In this document: in pieces, positions 29,486-38,240 of the stretch
Position numbering within the stretch: the first letter of the stretch is position 1
How the letters are laid out: every line of letters starts with the position of its first letter
Assembly: GCA_021824175.1 (NCBI GenBank)
Contig: JAKALP010000025.1
Coordinates: 17,813-81,812 of the forward strand
Length of the DNA stretch: 64,000 bases
Source: Deltaproteobacteria bacterium
GTDB taxonomy: Bacteria; Desulfobacterota; Desulfobacteria; Desulfobacterales; Desulfosarcinaceae
Direction: 5' to 3'
Program-made: the position numbers and the translations under genes
Notes under the pieces: generated by a model
Seen by the model: only the letters and a program-made list of their open reading frames with translations
Told to the model about the DNA's origin: nothing
The model's database searches: none

Positions 29486-30047
29486 TCGGACGCGCATATT
29501 AAAGAACATCCTGACCGCGGCCGTCATCTTGGGCCTATGTGCCATGGGCCTGGTCTTTTTTCAATTTCGCCGCCAGCAAATCGCCCCCCAGCCCCTGCCG
29601 GATTTGGCTGCCAAAGCCTTGATGACCTTGGCCCATCTCCATCAAACCGCCACCAAAGACGGCAAAACCCAATGGGAGCTGGAGGCTCAATCAGCCCAAA
29701 TGGAAGCCGAAAGCCATCGCATGGTACTCACGGCACCAAAGGTCGATTTTATGATGGAAGATGGCAAAATGGTCCACTTGACCGCTGAGCGAGGCATCCT
29801 GGATACCCAAAGCAACAACATGCAAGTGACCGGTAATGTTTGTCTTCGCAACGACCAATATACTCTATTGACGGAGGCGCTGGAGTATCAGCATGAAAAC
29901 CATCTATTGCGCTCCGATGCCCCGGTGATCATTAAAAGCAAGATCGTGGACCTGCGAGCCAACCAGATGACCTACAATCTTGAAAAGAACCTGGCGCAGT
30001 TCGATGGACATGTGGAAGGAAGGATCTATGAAAAGCCGGCCTTGTGA
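29478..30047 (+). CDS. lptC: LPS export periplasmic bridge protein LptC
   Basis: LptC links the LptBFG transporter to the LptA bridge. The 189-residue protein has one N-terminal membrane anchor (residues about 10-30) followed by a beta-jellyroll (DGKTQWELEAQSAQ, LTAERGILDTQSNNMQVTGNV). The sequence is divergent, as usual, and the call rests on fold pattern plus position between kdsC and lptA. It overlaps both neighbours. Confidence 0.9.
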   Translation: MADRTRILKNILTAAVILGLCAMGLVFFQFRRQQIAPQPLPDLAAKALMTLAHLHQTATKDGKTQWELEAQSAQMEAESHRMVLTAPKVDFMMEDGKMVHLTAERGILDTQSNNMQVTGNVCLRNDQYTLLTEALEYQHENHLLRSDAPVIIKSKIVDLRANQMTYNLEKNLAQFDGHVEGRIYEKPAL

Positions 30048-30576
30048 CCATTTACTGCTGCCAAAAATCACGGTTTGGATTGCCATGGCGCTTTTATTCG
30101 TTGCCGGCACCGGCAAAGTGGTTTGCGGCGATACTCAGGCAGCGGCCAATCCATCCGGCCCGATTCAAATTAGCGCCGACCGTCTTATATCGGACAGCCG
30201 CCAAAACAGTGCCGAATTCAGCGGGAATGTTAAGGCGGTCCAAGAGCAGACGACGATTATTTCAGATCGACTCAAGGTCATTTACAAAGGCGGCGGTGAT
30301 AGCGGGCAAGCAGGAATCAATGCCAACAGCATTGATTCGATTGAAGCCTCCGGCAATGTACGCATCGAATTTGACAACAGAGTTGCCGTGGGACAAAAGG
30401 CCGTTTATACTACTAGTGACAGAAAACTGATTCTGACCGGTCCAGGGGCTAAAGTCACCTCCGGGCCGGAGGTGGTCGAAGGAAGCACCATCACATATTA
30501 TCGCGATAGCGGAAAGGTGGAAATCGTCGGCCAAGTTAAGGCGACTATACGGTCTGATCAAAGGGGCTTGAACTGA
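30028..30576 (+). CDS. lptA: LPS export periplasmic protein LptA
   Basis: Periplasmic jellyroll bridge that carries LPS across the periplasm. The ATG at 30028, five bases after AAGGAAGG, gives 182 residues and a proper signal peptide (hydrophobic residues about 11-31). A longer frame from 29980 would bury it. OstA-type strands are PIQISADRLISDSRQNSAEF, SGNVKAVQEQTTI and GNVRIEFDNRVAVGQKAVY. It overlaps lptC by 20 bp and is followed by lptB. Confidence 0.92.
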   Translation: MKSRPCDHLLLPKITVWIAMALLFVAGTGKVVCGDTQAAANPSGPIQISADRLISDSRQNSAEFSGNVKAVQEQTTIISDRLKVIYKGGGDSGQAGINANSIDSIEASGNVRIEFDNRVAVGQKAVYTTSDRKLILTGPGAKVTSGPEVVEGSTITYYRDSGKVEIVGQVKATIRSDQRGLN

Positions 30577-30624
30577 CGATAACGAGCTGTTATACCTTCC
30601 CGTCCAACGACCATCAGGGGATGC

Positions 30625-31347
30625 ATGGCGACATTGGCCGTCGAAAACTTGGCGAAGAGTTACAACGGGCGCAAAGTCGTTAAGACGGTCAGCCTGACTG
30701 TCCATTCTGGGCAAGTGATTGGATTATTAGGGCCCAATGGGGCCGGTAAGACCACGACTTTCTACATGACCGTGGGCATGATCCGGCCGGACCAAGGTCA
30801 GGTGTTATTGAATAGCGAGGATATTACTCAGAGCCCCATGTACATCAGGGCGCGCAAAGGGATTGGCTATTTGCCCCAGGAGACTTCCATCTTTCGGAAA
30901 CTGACGGTGGAGCAAAATATATTGGCGATTCTGGAGACCCTGCCGATCCCCAAAAAAGAGCAACGAAGTAGAGCCGGGGAGCTTTTAGACGAACTGGGGA
31001 TCAAACGCTTGGCCCAGCAGTCGGCCAGCGTATTATCGGGCGGCGAACGCCGGCGATTGGAAATCAGCCGAGCCTTGGCCACCAACCCGTCGTTTATCTT
31101 GCTTGACGAACCATTTGCCGGTATAGATCCCCTGGCTGTGGCCGATATTAAAAAGATTATCGGTCACTTAAAACAACGCAACATCGGCATTTTGATCTCC
31201 GATCACAATGTCCGTGAGACCTTGGAGGCCTGTGACCAAGCATTTATACTGGCCGACGGCGAAGTAATAGAATCCGGTGCGCCCGAAGCCATAGCCAACA
31301 GCCAGATCGCCCGCCGGATCTACCTGGGCGACGAATTCAGGTTATAA
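30625..31347 (+). CDS. lptB: LPS export ABC transporter ATPase LptB
   Basis: Cytoplasmic ATPase that drives LPS extraction. The 240 residues show Walker A GPNGAGKTTTFYM, the LptB-typical YLPQETSIFRKLTVEQN Q-loop region, signature LSGGERRRLEIS, Walker B ILLDEPFAGIDP and the H-loop ISDHNVRETLE. AGGGG precedes the ATG. It is immediately followed by rpoN after one base. Confidence 0.98.
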   Translation: MATLAVENLAKSYNGRKVVKTVSLTVHSGQVIGLLGPNGAGKTTTFYMTVGMIRPDQGQVLLNSEDITQSPMYIRARKGIGYLPQETSIFRKLTVEQNILAILETLPIPKKEQRSRAGELLDELGIKRLAQQSASVLSGGERRRLEISRALATNPSFILLDEPFAGIDPLAVADIKKIIGHLKQRNIGILISDHNVRETLEACDQAFILADGEVIESGAPEAIANSQIARRIYLGDEFRL

Positions 31348-31348
31348 A

Positions 31349-32785
31349 ATGGCCATTGAACTTCGACAGCAACTCAAACTGACCCAGCAGCTCATCATGA
31401 CGCCTCAATTGCAGATGGCGATCAAGCTGCTGCAGTTGTCCCGCTTGGAATTGATGGATGCAATCCGGCAGGAGTTGGAAGAAAACCCCACCCTGGAAGA
31501 ATCCATGGATACCTCACCCAGGGAACAGCTCCATCAAGATGAGGAAGTACCTGTCGTAGCGCCCGAAAAACCCCATGAAGTCACAATCGAAGAAAAAATT
31601 CCCAGTGATATCGACTGGAACAACTATATCGACGAATACAACACTCCAGGGCGTATTCGCTATGAAACCGAGGATCGTGACGCCCCCCAGTATGAAGCGT
31701 TCATTTCCCACAAGGAGTCTCTGGCCGATCATTTACTGTGGCAGCTCTTGATGGCCTCGCCCAGTGAAGAAGAAAAACGGCTGGGCAGTCTGATCATCGG
31801 CAACCTCGATAAGGACGGCTATTTAATGAGCACCGCCGCGGATTTGGGTCAACAGGCCGGCGTGACGGCGGATGATATTGAAGAAGTGCTCTTTTTGCTG
31901 CAAAGCTTTGACCCCATTGGGGTTTGCGCCCGTGATCTGACCGAATGCCTCATGTTGCAGGCCAAGAATCTGGGATTGCAAAACACGCTGGTCACCCAGA
32001 TCATTTCTCAGCACCTCAACCACCTGGAAAACAAGAATTACAAAGCCATCTGCAAAGCGCTCAAAGTCAGCCTTGATGAAGTAATTGCCGCCGTCGAAAT
32101 CATTACCAACATGGAGCCCAAACCCGGCCGGCAATACAGCGAAGACGAACCCCAGTACATTACGCCGGACATTTATGTGTACAAGACCGAAGACGATTTT
32201 GCCATTGTCATCAACGACGACGGTCTGCCCAAATTGAGAGTAAATCCATTTTACAAACAAGCCATTACCCATGATAAAGAAGTGGGCGGCAACGCGCGCA
32301 ATTACATTCAAGACAAATTGCGCTCAGCGGCTTGGCTGATCCGCAGTATTCACCAGCGTCAAAAAACGATTTACAAGGTCATGGAAAGCATTTTGAAATT
32401 CCAAAGAGATTTCTTCGACAAAGGCATCACGCACTTGAAGCCCATGGTGCTGCGGGATGTGGCCGAAGATATCAGCATGCATGAATCCACCATCAGCCGG
32501 GTGACCACCAACAAGTACGCTTATACTCCCCAAGGGATTTTCGAACTCAAATACTTCTTCAACAGCTCCATTAAACGAGTCCATGGCGAAGCCATAGCAT
32601 CCGCCAGCGTGATGGAGAAAATCAAACGATTAATCGAATCCGAAGATGCGCGCAAACCCTTTTCCGACAGTAAGATGGCCGAGCTGCTCAGAACTGAAAA
32701 CATCGACATCGCCCGACGCACGGTGGCCAAGTACCGGGAAATGATGGGTGTGCTGCCTTCGAGCAAACGCAAAAAATTCTCATAG
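31349..32785 (+). CDS. rpoN: RNA polymerase sigma-54 factor
   Basis: Sigma factor for -24/-12 promoters activated by bEBPs. The 478-residue protein has the glutamine-rich region I (LRQQLKLTQQLIMTPQLQMA), an acidic linker rich in Glu/Asp, the core-binding domain, and the C-terminal RpoN box ARRTVAKYR followed by MMGVLPSSKRKK. The HTH region carries DVAEDISMHESTISRVT. One base separates it from lptB, the classic lptB-rpoN order. Confidence 0.98.
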   Translation: MAIELRQQLKLTQQLIMTPQLQMAIKLLQLSRLELMDAIRQELEENPTLEESMDTSPREQLHQDEEVPVVAPEKPHEVTIEEKIPSDIDWNNYIDEYNTPGRIRYETEDRDAPQYEAFISHKESLADHLLWQLLMASPSEEEKRLGSLIIGNLDKDGYLMSTAADLGQQAGVTADDIEEVLFLLQSFDPIGVCARDLTECLMLQAKNLGLQNTLVTQIISQHLNHLENKNYKAICKALKVSLDEVIAAVEIITNMEPKPGRQYSEDEPQYITPDIYVYKTEDDFAIVINDDGLPKLRVNPFYKQAITHDKEVGGNARNYIQDKLRSAAWLIRSIHQRQKTIYKVMESILKFQRDFFDKGITHLKPMVLRDVAEDISMHESTISRVTTNKYAYTPQGIFELKYFFNSSIKRVHGEAIASASVMEKIKRLIESEDARKPFSDSKMAELLRTENIDIARRTVAKYREMMGVLPSSKRKKFS

Positions 32786-32826
32786 CCCATGATCAATAGC
32801 ACCTTGTATTGTTCCAGATTTTGTTT

Positions 32827-32848
32827 CAGCGTGCCCGGTTGCACGCTG
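32827..32848. other. GC-rich hairpin between rpoN and hpf
   Basis: CAGCGTGC (32827-32834) and GCACGCTG (32841-32848) form an eight-pair stem with a six-base loop, 50 bp before hpf. No T run follows, so it could be an RNA processing or attenuation site rather than a terminator. Confidence 0.4.
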
Positions 32849-32897
32849 ATCAAGCGTACCAGCGTCACAAGACTTTTATCCGCCAGGAGGTTCCATT

Positions 32898-33425
32898 ATG
32901 CAAACATCCGTCACCTTTAAAAACCTAAACCCCTCCGATCCCGTGAAGTCATACGTCAGCGACAAGCTCAATCGGCTTGACAAATATTTCCACAATCCCT
33001 GTGAGGCCAGCGTCGTGCTTTCAGTGGAAAAATTCAGACACACGGCGGAAGTCAATATTAAAGGCGACCGGCTGACCATCAATGGCAAGGAAGAGACCGA
33101 AGATATGTATTCGGCCATCGATATGGTGTTGGACAAACTTGAAAAACAGATCAAAAAGAACAAGCAAAAGATTCGGGAACGCCGCCCTGGGAAAGGCAAA
33201 GGCAAGGCGGTTATGTCAGAAACCCCGGCAGGGGAAGATGACGGCACACCCAGCGTCGTTGTGCAAAACATTGAGTATAAGCCCATGGACGTGGATGAAG
33301 CCGTCATGCAAATGGATCTGATGGAAGAAAACTTCTTGGTATTTACCAATGCCCGCTCCGATCGGGTCAATGTCTTGTATCGCCGCAAGGACGGCAACTA
33401 CGGACTCATCCAACCCAACCCATAA
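32898..33425 (+). CDS. hpf: Ribosome hibernation-promoting factor, long form
   Basis: Binds the decoding centre of idle ribosomes and, in the long form, dimerises them into 100S particles. At 175 residues it has the N-terminal S30AE domain (1-95), a basic linker and the C-terminal dimerisation domain (VVQNIEYKPMDVDEAVMQMD, FLVFTNARSDRVNVLYRRKD). Gamma-proteobacteria carry a short form at this locus. AGGAGG lies nine bases before the ATG. Confidence 0.94.
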   Translation: MQTSVTFKNLNPSDPVKSYVSDKLNRLDKYFHNPCEASVVLSVEKFRHTAEVNIKGDRLTINGKEETEDMYSAIDMVLDKLEKQIKKNKQKIRERRPGKGKGKAVMSETPAGEDDGTPSVVVQNIEYKPMDVDEAVMQMDLMEENFLVFTNARSDRVNVLYRRKDGNYGLIQPNP

Positions 33426-33466
33426 ACCTAAAAGGCGTTGGCGTGAGAAAGCTGCGGTGAGCGGGC

Positions 33467-33925
33467 ATGAAGATTCTGGATGTGCTGACAAAAGATACGA
33501 TCAGTATCGACCTGAAAGCCACGGACAAAAAAGGGGTGCTGAAAGAACTGGCGGCACCCGCGGCAAAAGTTGCGGGTGCCACCCCGGAAGAACTCGTAAA
33601 GATCCTCTTGGAGCGCGAGCGCCTCGGAAGCACCGGTATTGGTGGCGGTATTGGCATCCCCCACGGCAAACTAAAGCATTTGGACCAATTGGTTTTGGGT
33701 TTTGGTCTCAGCCGCCGCGGCGTGGATTATGAGTCCATCGATCGGCGCCCGACCCACATCTTTTTTCTACTGCTCACCCCAGAAGACTCCGCCGGGCTGC
33801 ATCTCAAAGTACTGGCACGCATTTCCCGGCTTTTAAAAAATGATGACCTCAAGGCCCAGCTCATGCGCGCCGCCAGCCCCGACGAAATCCTGGAGATCAT
33901 CCGCGATAAAGACGAAGAGTTCTAA
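33467..33925 (+). CDS. ptsN: PTS nitrogen-regulatory protein EIIA-Ntr
   Basis: Regulatory EIIA of the mannitol/fructose fold. The 152 residues include the phosphorylated histidine in IGIPHGKLKHL (about residue 65) and GGGIG before it. Linked to rpoN and rapZ as in proteobacteria, where it adjusts nitrogen and potassium balance. It ends two bases before rapZ. Confidence 0.95.
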   Translation: MKILDVLTKDTISIDLKATDKKGVLKELAAPAAKVAGATPEELVKILLERERLGSTGIGGGIGIPHGKLKHLDQLVLGFGLSRRGVDYESIDRRPTHIFFLLLTPEDSAGLHLKVLARISRLLKNDDLKAQLMRAASPDEILEIIRDKDEEF

Positions 33926-33927
33926 GC

Positions 33928-34800
33928 ATGAAGAAGCGGCCTGTCATCATCGTTACCGGCACCTCCGGCTCAGGTAAAAGCACAGCCCTGGCCGCCTTTG
34001 AAGATTCCGGATTCTACTGCGTGGATAACATGCCCATCGAACTGATTGCCCAGTTCCTGGCTCAATCCGATGACGATGCCGTTGAAACGCAGGAAGCTGG
34101 ATGGGCTTTTGGTATGGACCTGCGGGATAAACATTTCCTGCCGAAATACCGTCCGCTCATGGAAGAACTCAAACAGAAGGGGTATGACGCCAAAATCGTC
34201 TTTTTAGATGCCGACGAGCAGATCCTGTTGCGGCGCTACAATCAAACCCGGCGCCACCATCCGCTCGGACATTGCGGCAGTCTGCTCGACGCCATCCGCG
34301 CTGAAAAGAGACAGTTACAGCCCTTACGCAAAACCGCCGACCACCTCATCGACACTTCGCGTTTCAGTGTTCATGAGCTAAAATACGCCATATTGGGGAT
34401 CGCCCGACAGCACACGGCCATTTCAGGCATGGCGATTAACGTGGTGTCATTCGGTTTTAAATACGGTCCCCCTTCGGAAGCGGACTTGGTCATGGATGTG
34501 CGCTTTCTGGCCAACCCTTTTTTTGTCCCGGAACTCAAACCCTTGGATGGCGAATCCGCTGCTGTTCAAGAGTATGTTCTCAAAGATCCGGAGACCGCTA
34601 TTTTTTTAAAATCCTTTACAGAGCTACTTGACCATTTAATCCCGTTATACGAAAAAGAGGGCAAGGCCTATTTGACCATTGCCATCGGATGTACCGGCGG
34701 ACGCCACCGCTCAGTGGTCATCGCTCAAAAAGTGTACGACCACATTCAGTGCAAGCAACCCACGGTGCGGTTGATCCATCGCGATATACAGTTCGGGTAA
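33928..34800 (+). CDS. rapZ: RNase adapter protein RapZ family
   Basis: P-loop protein with Walker A GTSGSGKSTAL, YCVDNMPIELI, RYNQTRRHHPL and the C-terminal CTGGRHRSVVIA that binds the metabolite. The length (290) matches. In E. coli it directs RNase E to glmZ RNA and senses GlcN-6-P; in this lineage the RNA target is unknown. It follows ptsN closely. Confidence 0.95.
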   Translation: MKKRPVIIVTGTSGSGKSTALAAFEDSGFYCVDNMPIELIAQFLAQSDDDAVETQEAGWAFGMDLRDKHFLPKYRPLMEELKQKGYDAKIVFLDADEQILLRRYNQTRRHHPLGHCGSLLDAIRAEKRQLQPLRKTADHLIDTSRFSVHELKYAILGIARQHTAISGMAINVVSFGFKYGPPSEADLVMDVRFLANPFFVPELKPLDGESAAVQEYVLKDPETAIFLKSFTELLDHLIPLYEKEGKAYLTIAIGCTGGRHRSVVIAQKVYDHIQCKQPTVRLIHRDIQFG

Positions 34801-34887
34801 CATCGGCTTCAAACACTCACCGTCATTCAAACGATAGGCCCACCCTTTGAGTCATCCGAGGGTGTAAAGGGAAGGACTATTGCAATT

Positions 34888-35307
34888 ATGATCGGAATCC
34901 TTATCGTAACTCATCGCCAGCTCGGCGAATCACTTATCGACTGCGTGGAATTCATCTTGGGGTCAAAACCGGAAGCACTGAAATCCATCTCCATTGATCT
35001 GCGAGAAAATGCCGCTGATCTTCGCAATAAAATTGAAAAAGAAATCAAACAACTGGATTCCGGGAAAGGGGTATTGATTCTAACCGACATGTTTGGCGGC
35101 ACACCGTCCAACCTCAGTTATGCCTTCCTCGAAGAAGGCCGCATTGAAGTCCTCTCTGGTGTCAACCTTCCCATTGTCTTTAAAGCCGTCAGCATGCGTG
35201 AAAACAAACCACTCGTTGAACTAGTGCAATATCTGGAAAATTTTGGTAAAAAGAGCATCTCCCTGGCCAGCGGCATTCTTAAAGGGAACAAACGCAGCCA
35301 AGGTTAG
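34888..35307 (+). CDS. PTS EIIA component, mannose family
   Basis: The 139-residue protein has the phosphohistidine in GILIVTHRQLGESL (His9) and the LTDMFGGTPSN turn of the mannose-type EIIA. No EIIB/C/D transport genes are beside it, and neither HPr nor enzyme I follows, in contrast to many related clusters, so it is likely a regulatory phosphocarrier. The ribosome site is distant (GGAAGG about 13 bases). Confidence 0.9.
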   Translation: MIGILIVTHRQLGESLIDCVEFILGSKPEALKSISIDLRENAADLRNKIEKEIKQLDSGKGVLILTDMFGGTPSNLSYAFLEEGRIEVLSGVNLPIVFKAVSMRENKPLVELVQYLENFGKKSISLASGILKGNKRSQG

Positions 35308-35351
35308 GCTATCTAAAAACCCAAACAGAAGTTGAACAGGAAGGAGGAGTG

Positions 35352-36356
35352 ATGAGCATTAAAATCGCTATCAATGGTTTCGGCAGGATCGGCCGTGTTG
35401 TATGCAGGGCAGCATTGAAAAATCCAAATATCAAGGTTGTGGCGATCAATGACCTGACCGATGCCGCCACCATGGCCCATCTGCTTAAATATGATTCGGT
35501 TCACGGCAAACTCGATCTGGAAGTAAAGGCCGAAGAAAAGGCCATCGTGGTCGGCGGCCAAACCATTGCCTATACCGCATTCAAAGACCCCGCCCAACTG
35601 CCTTGGCAATCCATGGGCGTTGATATCGCCATGGAATGCACCGGACTGTTTGTTGATCGCGCCAATGCCGCCAAACACCTGAGCGCCGGCGCGCGCAAAG
35701 TGATCATCTCGGCGCCTGCCAAAGGTCCGGATGCCACCATCGTCATGGGCGTCAACCATACTACCTATGATCCTAAACAACATCATGTCATCTCCAATGC
35801 CTCCTGCACCACCAACTGCCTGGCGCCTGTGGCCAAGGTGTTGATGGAGAACTTTGGCATCCAGAACGGATTGATGACCACCATCCACTCTTATACCGGT
35901 GATCAACGCTTATTGGATTTCCCCCACAAGGATCTCCGGCGCGCCCGGGCCGCGAACCTCTCCATGATTCCGACCTCCACCGGCGCGGCCAAGGCCGTAT
36001 CCCTGGTATTGCCCGAGCTCGCCGGTAAACTTAATGGTTTGGCCATCCGCGTGCCGACTCCCAATGTCTCTCTGGTGGACGTGGTGGTCAATGTCAACAA
36101 AAGCGGTGTCACCGTATCCGATGTCAATGAAGCCCTGAAAGCTGCCGCGAACGGACAGCTGAAAAATATCCTGGGTTATTGCGACCTGCCACTGGTGTCT
36201 TCTGACTTCAACGGCAGCGCGCTTTCCTCCATCGTGGATGCCGGTAACACTTACGCCATCGATAAAATGGTCAAAGTACTCTCCTGGTATGACAATGAAA
36301 CCGGATATTCCCATCGCATGGTGGACTTGGCCGCCATGATCGGCGGGATGCTTTAA
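35352..36356 (+). CDS. gap: Glyceraldehyde-3-phosphate dehydrogenase, type I
   Basis: Glycolytic/gluconeogenic NAD enzyme. The ATG at 35352 (334 residues) lies four bases after AAGGAGG; a GTG one codon upstream is too close. The Rossmann motif INGFGRIGR, catalytic cysteine in SNASCTTNCLAPV and SYDNETGYSHRMVDL-like C-terminus (WYDNETGYSHRM) are present. It forms a glycolytic pair with tpiA, 17 bp downstream. Confidence 0.97.
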   Translation: MSIKIAINGFGRIGRVVCRAALKNPNIKVVAINDLTDAATMAHLLKYDSVHGKLDLEVKAEEKAIVVGGQTIAYTAFKDPAQLPWQSMGVDIAMECTGLFVDRANAAKHLSAGARKVIISAPAKGPDATIVMGVNHTTYDPKQHHVISNASCTTNCLAPVAKVLMENFGIQNGLMTTIHSYTGDQRLLDFPHKDLRRARAANLSMIPTSTGAAKAVSLVLPELAGKLNGLAIRVPTPNVSLVDVVVNVNKSGVTVSDVNEALKAAANGQLKNILGYCDLPLVSSDFNGSALSSIVDAGNTYAIDKMVKVLSWYDNETGYSHRMVDLAAMIGGML

Positions 36357-36373
36357 GATTCTGGAGGATTCTA

Positions 36374-37135
36374 ATGATAAATCGCCTTCCGCTCATCGCC
36401 GGCAACTGGAAGATGCACAAAACCGGCGATGAGGCCGTAGCCGCTGCTAAACAGCTAAAGCCCCTGGTGGCTGGCGCAAAAGATGTCGAAGTGATGATTG
36501 CGCCCCCCTTCACCGCCTTGTACCAAGTCAGCACCGAAATCAAGGGGAGCGCTATTGGCCTGGGCGCCCAAAATGTGCATTGGGAACCCCATGGTGCCTA
36601 TACTGGAGAAATCGCACCCAATATGCTTTTGGCCGCGGGGTGCATGTATGTGATCATCGGCCATTCGGAACGTCGGCAGTTCTTTGGCGACACTGATCAA
36701 ACGATCAACCGGAAAATCCGTGCAGCCATTTCTGTTGGTCTGGCGCCCATCTTCTGCATTGGTGAAACAGAAGCCGAACGAGATTCGGGCAAGACATTTT
36801 ACGTGCTTGACAAACAGATCCGAAACGGTTTAGAGGGCTTTGTTTTACAGGATCTGCAAGCGTTGGTGATTGCCTACGAGCCGGTTTGGGCCATCGGTAC
36901 CGGCAAGACCGCCACCAAAGAACAAGCACAGGAAGTGCACGCTCATGTGCGCCGGCGACTGGCCGAAATGGTGGGCCAAGGCTTTGCCGATCAATTGCGC
37001 ATCCTGTATGGCGGCAGCGTCAAGCCATCCAATATTAAGGAGCTGATGGCCATGCCGGATGTGGACGGTGCCTTGGTCGGCGGTGCCAGCCTTGATCCGG
37101 TAACTTTTAGCCAGTTGGTGCTTTATAAAAAATAG
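36374..37135 (+). CDS. tpiA: Triosephosphate isomerase
   Basis: Interconverts dihydroxyacetone phosphate and glyceraldehyde-3-phosphate. The 253 residues show AGNWKMHK (Lys), IGHSERRQFFGD (catalytic His), YEPVWAIGTGK (catalytic Glu) and YGGSVKPSN. TGGAGG precedes the ATG. It sits between gap and secG, a common order. Confidence 0.98.
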   Translation: MINRLPLIAGNWKMHKTGDEAVAAAKQLKPLVAGAKDVEVMIAPPFTALYQVSTEIKGSAIGLGAQNVHWEPHGAYTGEIAPNMLLAAGCMYVIIGHSERRQFFGDTDQTINRKIRAAISVGLAPIFCIGETEAERDSGKTFYVLDKQIRNGLEGFVLQDLQALVIAYEPVWAIGTGKTATKEQAQEVHAHVRRRLAEMVGQGFADQLRILYGGSVKPSNIKELMAMPDVDGALVGGASLDPVTFSQLVLYKK

Positions 37136-37145
37136 CAGGTAACCC

Positions 37146-37598
37146 ATGACTATACTGATTACAGTGATTCACATTATTGTTTGCGTTGCGCTGATTTTAA
37201 TCGTGCTGCTTCAGACGGGTAAAGGCGCTGATATGGGGGCCGCCTTTGGCGGCGGTGCTAGCCAGACCCTATTCGGGGCTACCGGTGCATCCACGTTCTT
37301 GAGCAAAGCTACTACTGCCGCGGCCATTATTTTTATGTTGACCTCCTTGACCTTGGCGTACATGAGCGCCAATAAAGGTTCGGCACGCCTCGTGAAGGAA
37401 ACACCGGCCGCCCAAAAACAAACTACTACCGAATCGGCTCCAGCATCGGCACCAGCAGAAGGACAAAATGCCGCACCAAGCACAAGTGAAAGCAAACCAG
37501 CGGCAAAAGAAAATTCGCCAGCCGCTTCAGAGTCACAACCTGTGCCTCAAAGCGGCGCTCCGGCACCGGCTGACCAAGCAGCCCCGAAGGCCCAGTAG
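37146..37598 (+). CDS. secG: Preprotein translocase subunit SecG with long Ala/Pro-rich tail
   Basis: SecYEG accessory membrane subunit. Two membrane helices flank the conserved LQTGKGADMGAAFGGGASQT-type loop (residues about 21-40). The protein is 150 residues because of a 65-residue C-terminal tail rich in Ala, Pro, Ser and Glu that is absent from short SecG proteins; such tails occur in relatives. It ends 29 bp before tRNA-Leu. Confidence 0.93.
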   Translation: MTILITVIHIIVCVALILIVLLQTGKGADMGAAFGGGASQTLFGATGASTFLSKATTAAAIIFMLTSLTLAYMSANKGSARLVKETPAAQKQTTTESAPASAPAEGQNAAPSTSESKPAAKENSPAASESQPVPQSGAPAPADQAAPKAQ

Positions 37599-37627
37599 GG
37601 CCTGATGAGTTTGCGATGCAATAATAT

Positions 37628-37713
37628 GCCGAAGTGGTGGAATTTGGTAGACACACTATCTTGAGGGGGTAGCGGCGCGAGCCATGCGGGTTCAAGTCCC
37701 GCCTTCGGCACCA
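37628..37713 (+). tRNA. tRNA-Leu(GAG), CCA encoded
   Basis: The acceptor GCCGAAG pairs with CTTCGGC and is followed by A and CCA. The anticodon loop is TTGAGGG (anticodon GAG) on a CTATC/GGTAG stem. A long variable arm marks a class II tRNA, and the T arm is GCGGG-TTCAAGT-CCCGC. All support leucine (CUC/CUU codons). Confidence 0.96.
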
Positions 37714-37727
37714 AGTTATAAACTGTG

Positions 37728-37770
37728 AAAGGGTTTCAGCGAGTGGCTGAAACCCTTTTGTTTTATTTGA
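37728..37770 (+). terminator. Intrinsic terminator of the kdsA-tRNA run
   Basis: AAAGGGTTTCAGC (37728-37740), loop GAGTG, and GCTGAAACCCTTT (37746-37758) form a 13-pair stem followed by TTGTTTTATTT. It lies 14 bases after the tRNA. Confidence 0.88.
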
Positions 37771-37991
37771 GACGATGTGTGGTCTTCCGGCGCAGTTCTG
37801 CGCGATCGTACCGGCTCTTATACGCTCCCACCGACTTGCCCTTCGTACTACAAGCTATCTTAAAAAGGATTTTGGGCCAAAAGATTATTTTGAGATAGCG
37901 TGTACTTCCAGTCAATCCAGTGGTCATAGATGGTGGGTGAACGAATAGACCAGAGTTTTTCCAAGTTCAAGGTATAGGTTTAGCGATAGCT
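37771..37991. other. Intergenic stretch after the tRNA terminator
   Basis: About 220 bases without a convincing gene between the tRNA terminator and the small reverse-strand ORF. Nothing recognisable. Confidence 0.4.
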
Positions 37992-38075
37992 CTAATATCC
38001 AAGAGTAATAATAGTTCCATACAGGCCTAAGATCAGACAAAAGGTGGAAAAGACAAAAAGTAATACACGACTCAT
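37992..38075 (-). CDS. Candidate 27-residue single-helix membrane microprotein
   Basis: The reverse strand encodes M-S-R then about 22 hydrophobic residues (ending LGLYGTIITLGY) and a TAG stop. A clear TTGGAGG ribosome site lies eight bases before the ATG. The whole product would be one membrane helix with a basic N-terminus (inside). It is 165 bp downstream of the OlsF-like gene on the same strand. No family recognised; it resembles the class of tiny membrane subunits such as KdpF or CydX only in form. Confidence 0.55.
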   Translation of the reverse strand: MSRVLLFVFSTFCLILGLYGTIITLGY

Positions 38076-38240
38076 AATTTTACCTCCAATATTTTAAAAT
38101 TGCAAAAAAAGAATTTTAAGTACTCTATTACTTGTGAGGTTATTGCGCTTGAACAATGTCGAACGTCGATTAGGAAAGCAATTATCTTGGTTTGGAAGAA
38201 TTGAGAGCAAGATAATGCCTTTACTGGTTTCAACAATTCC

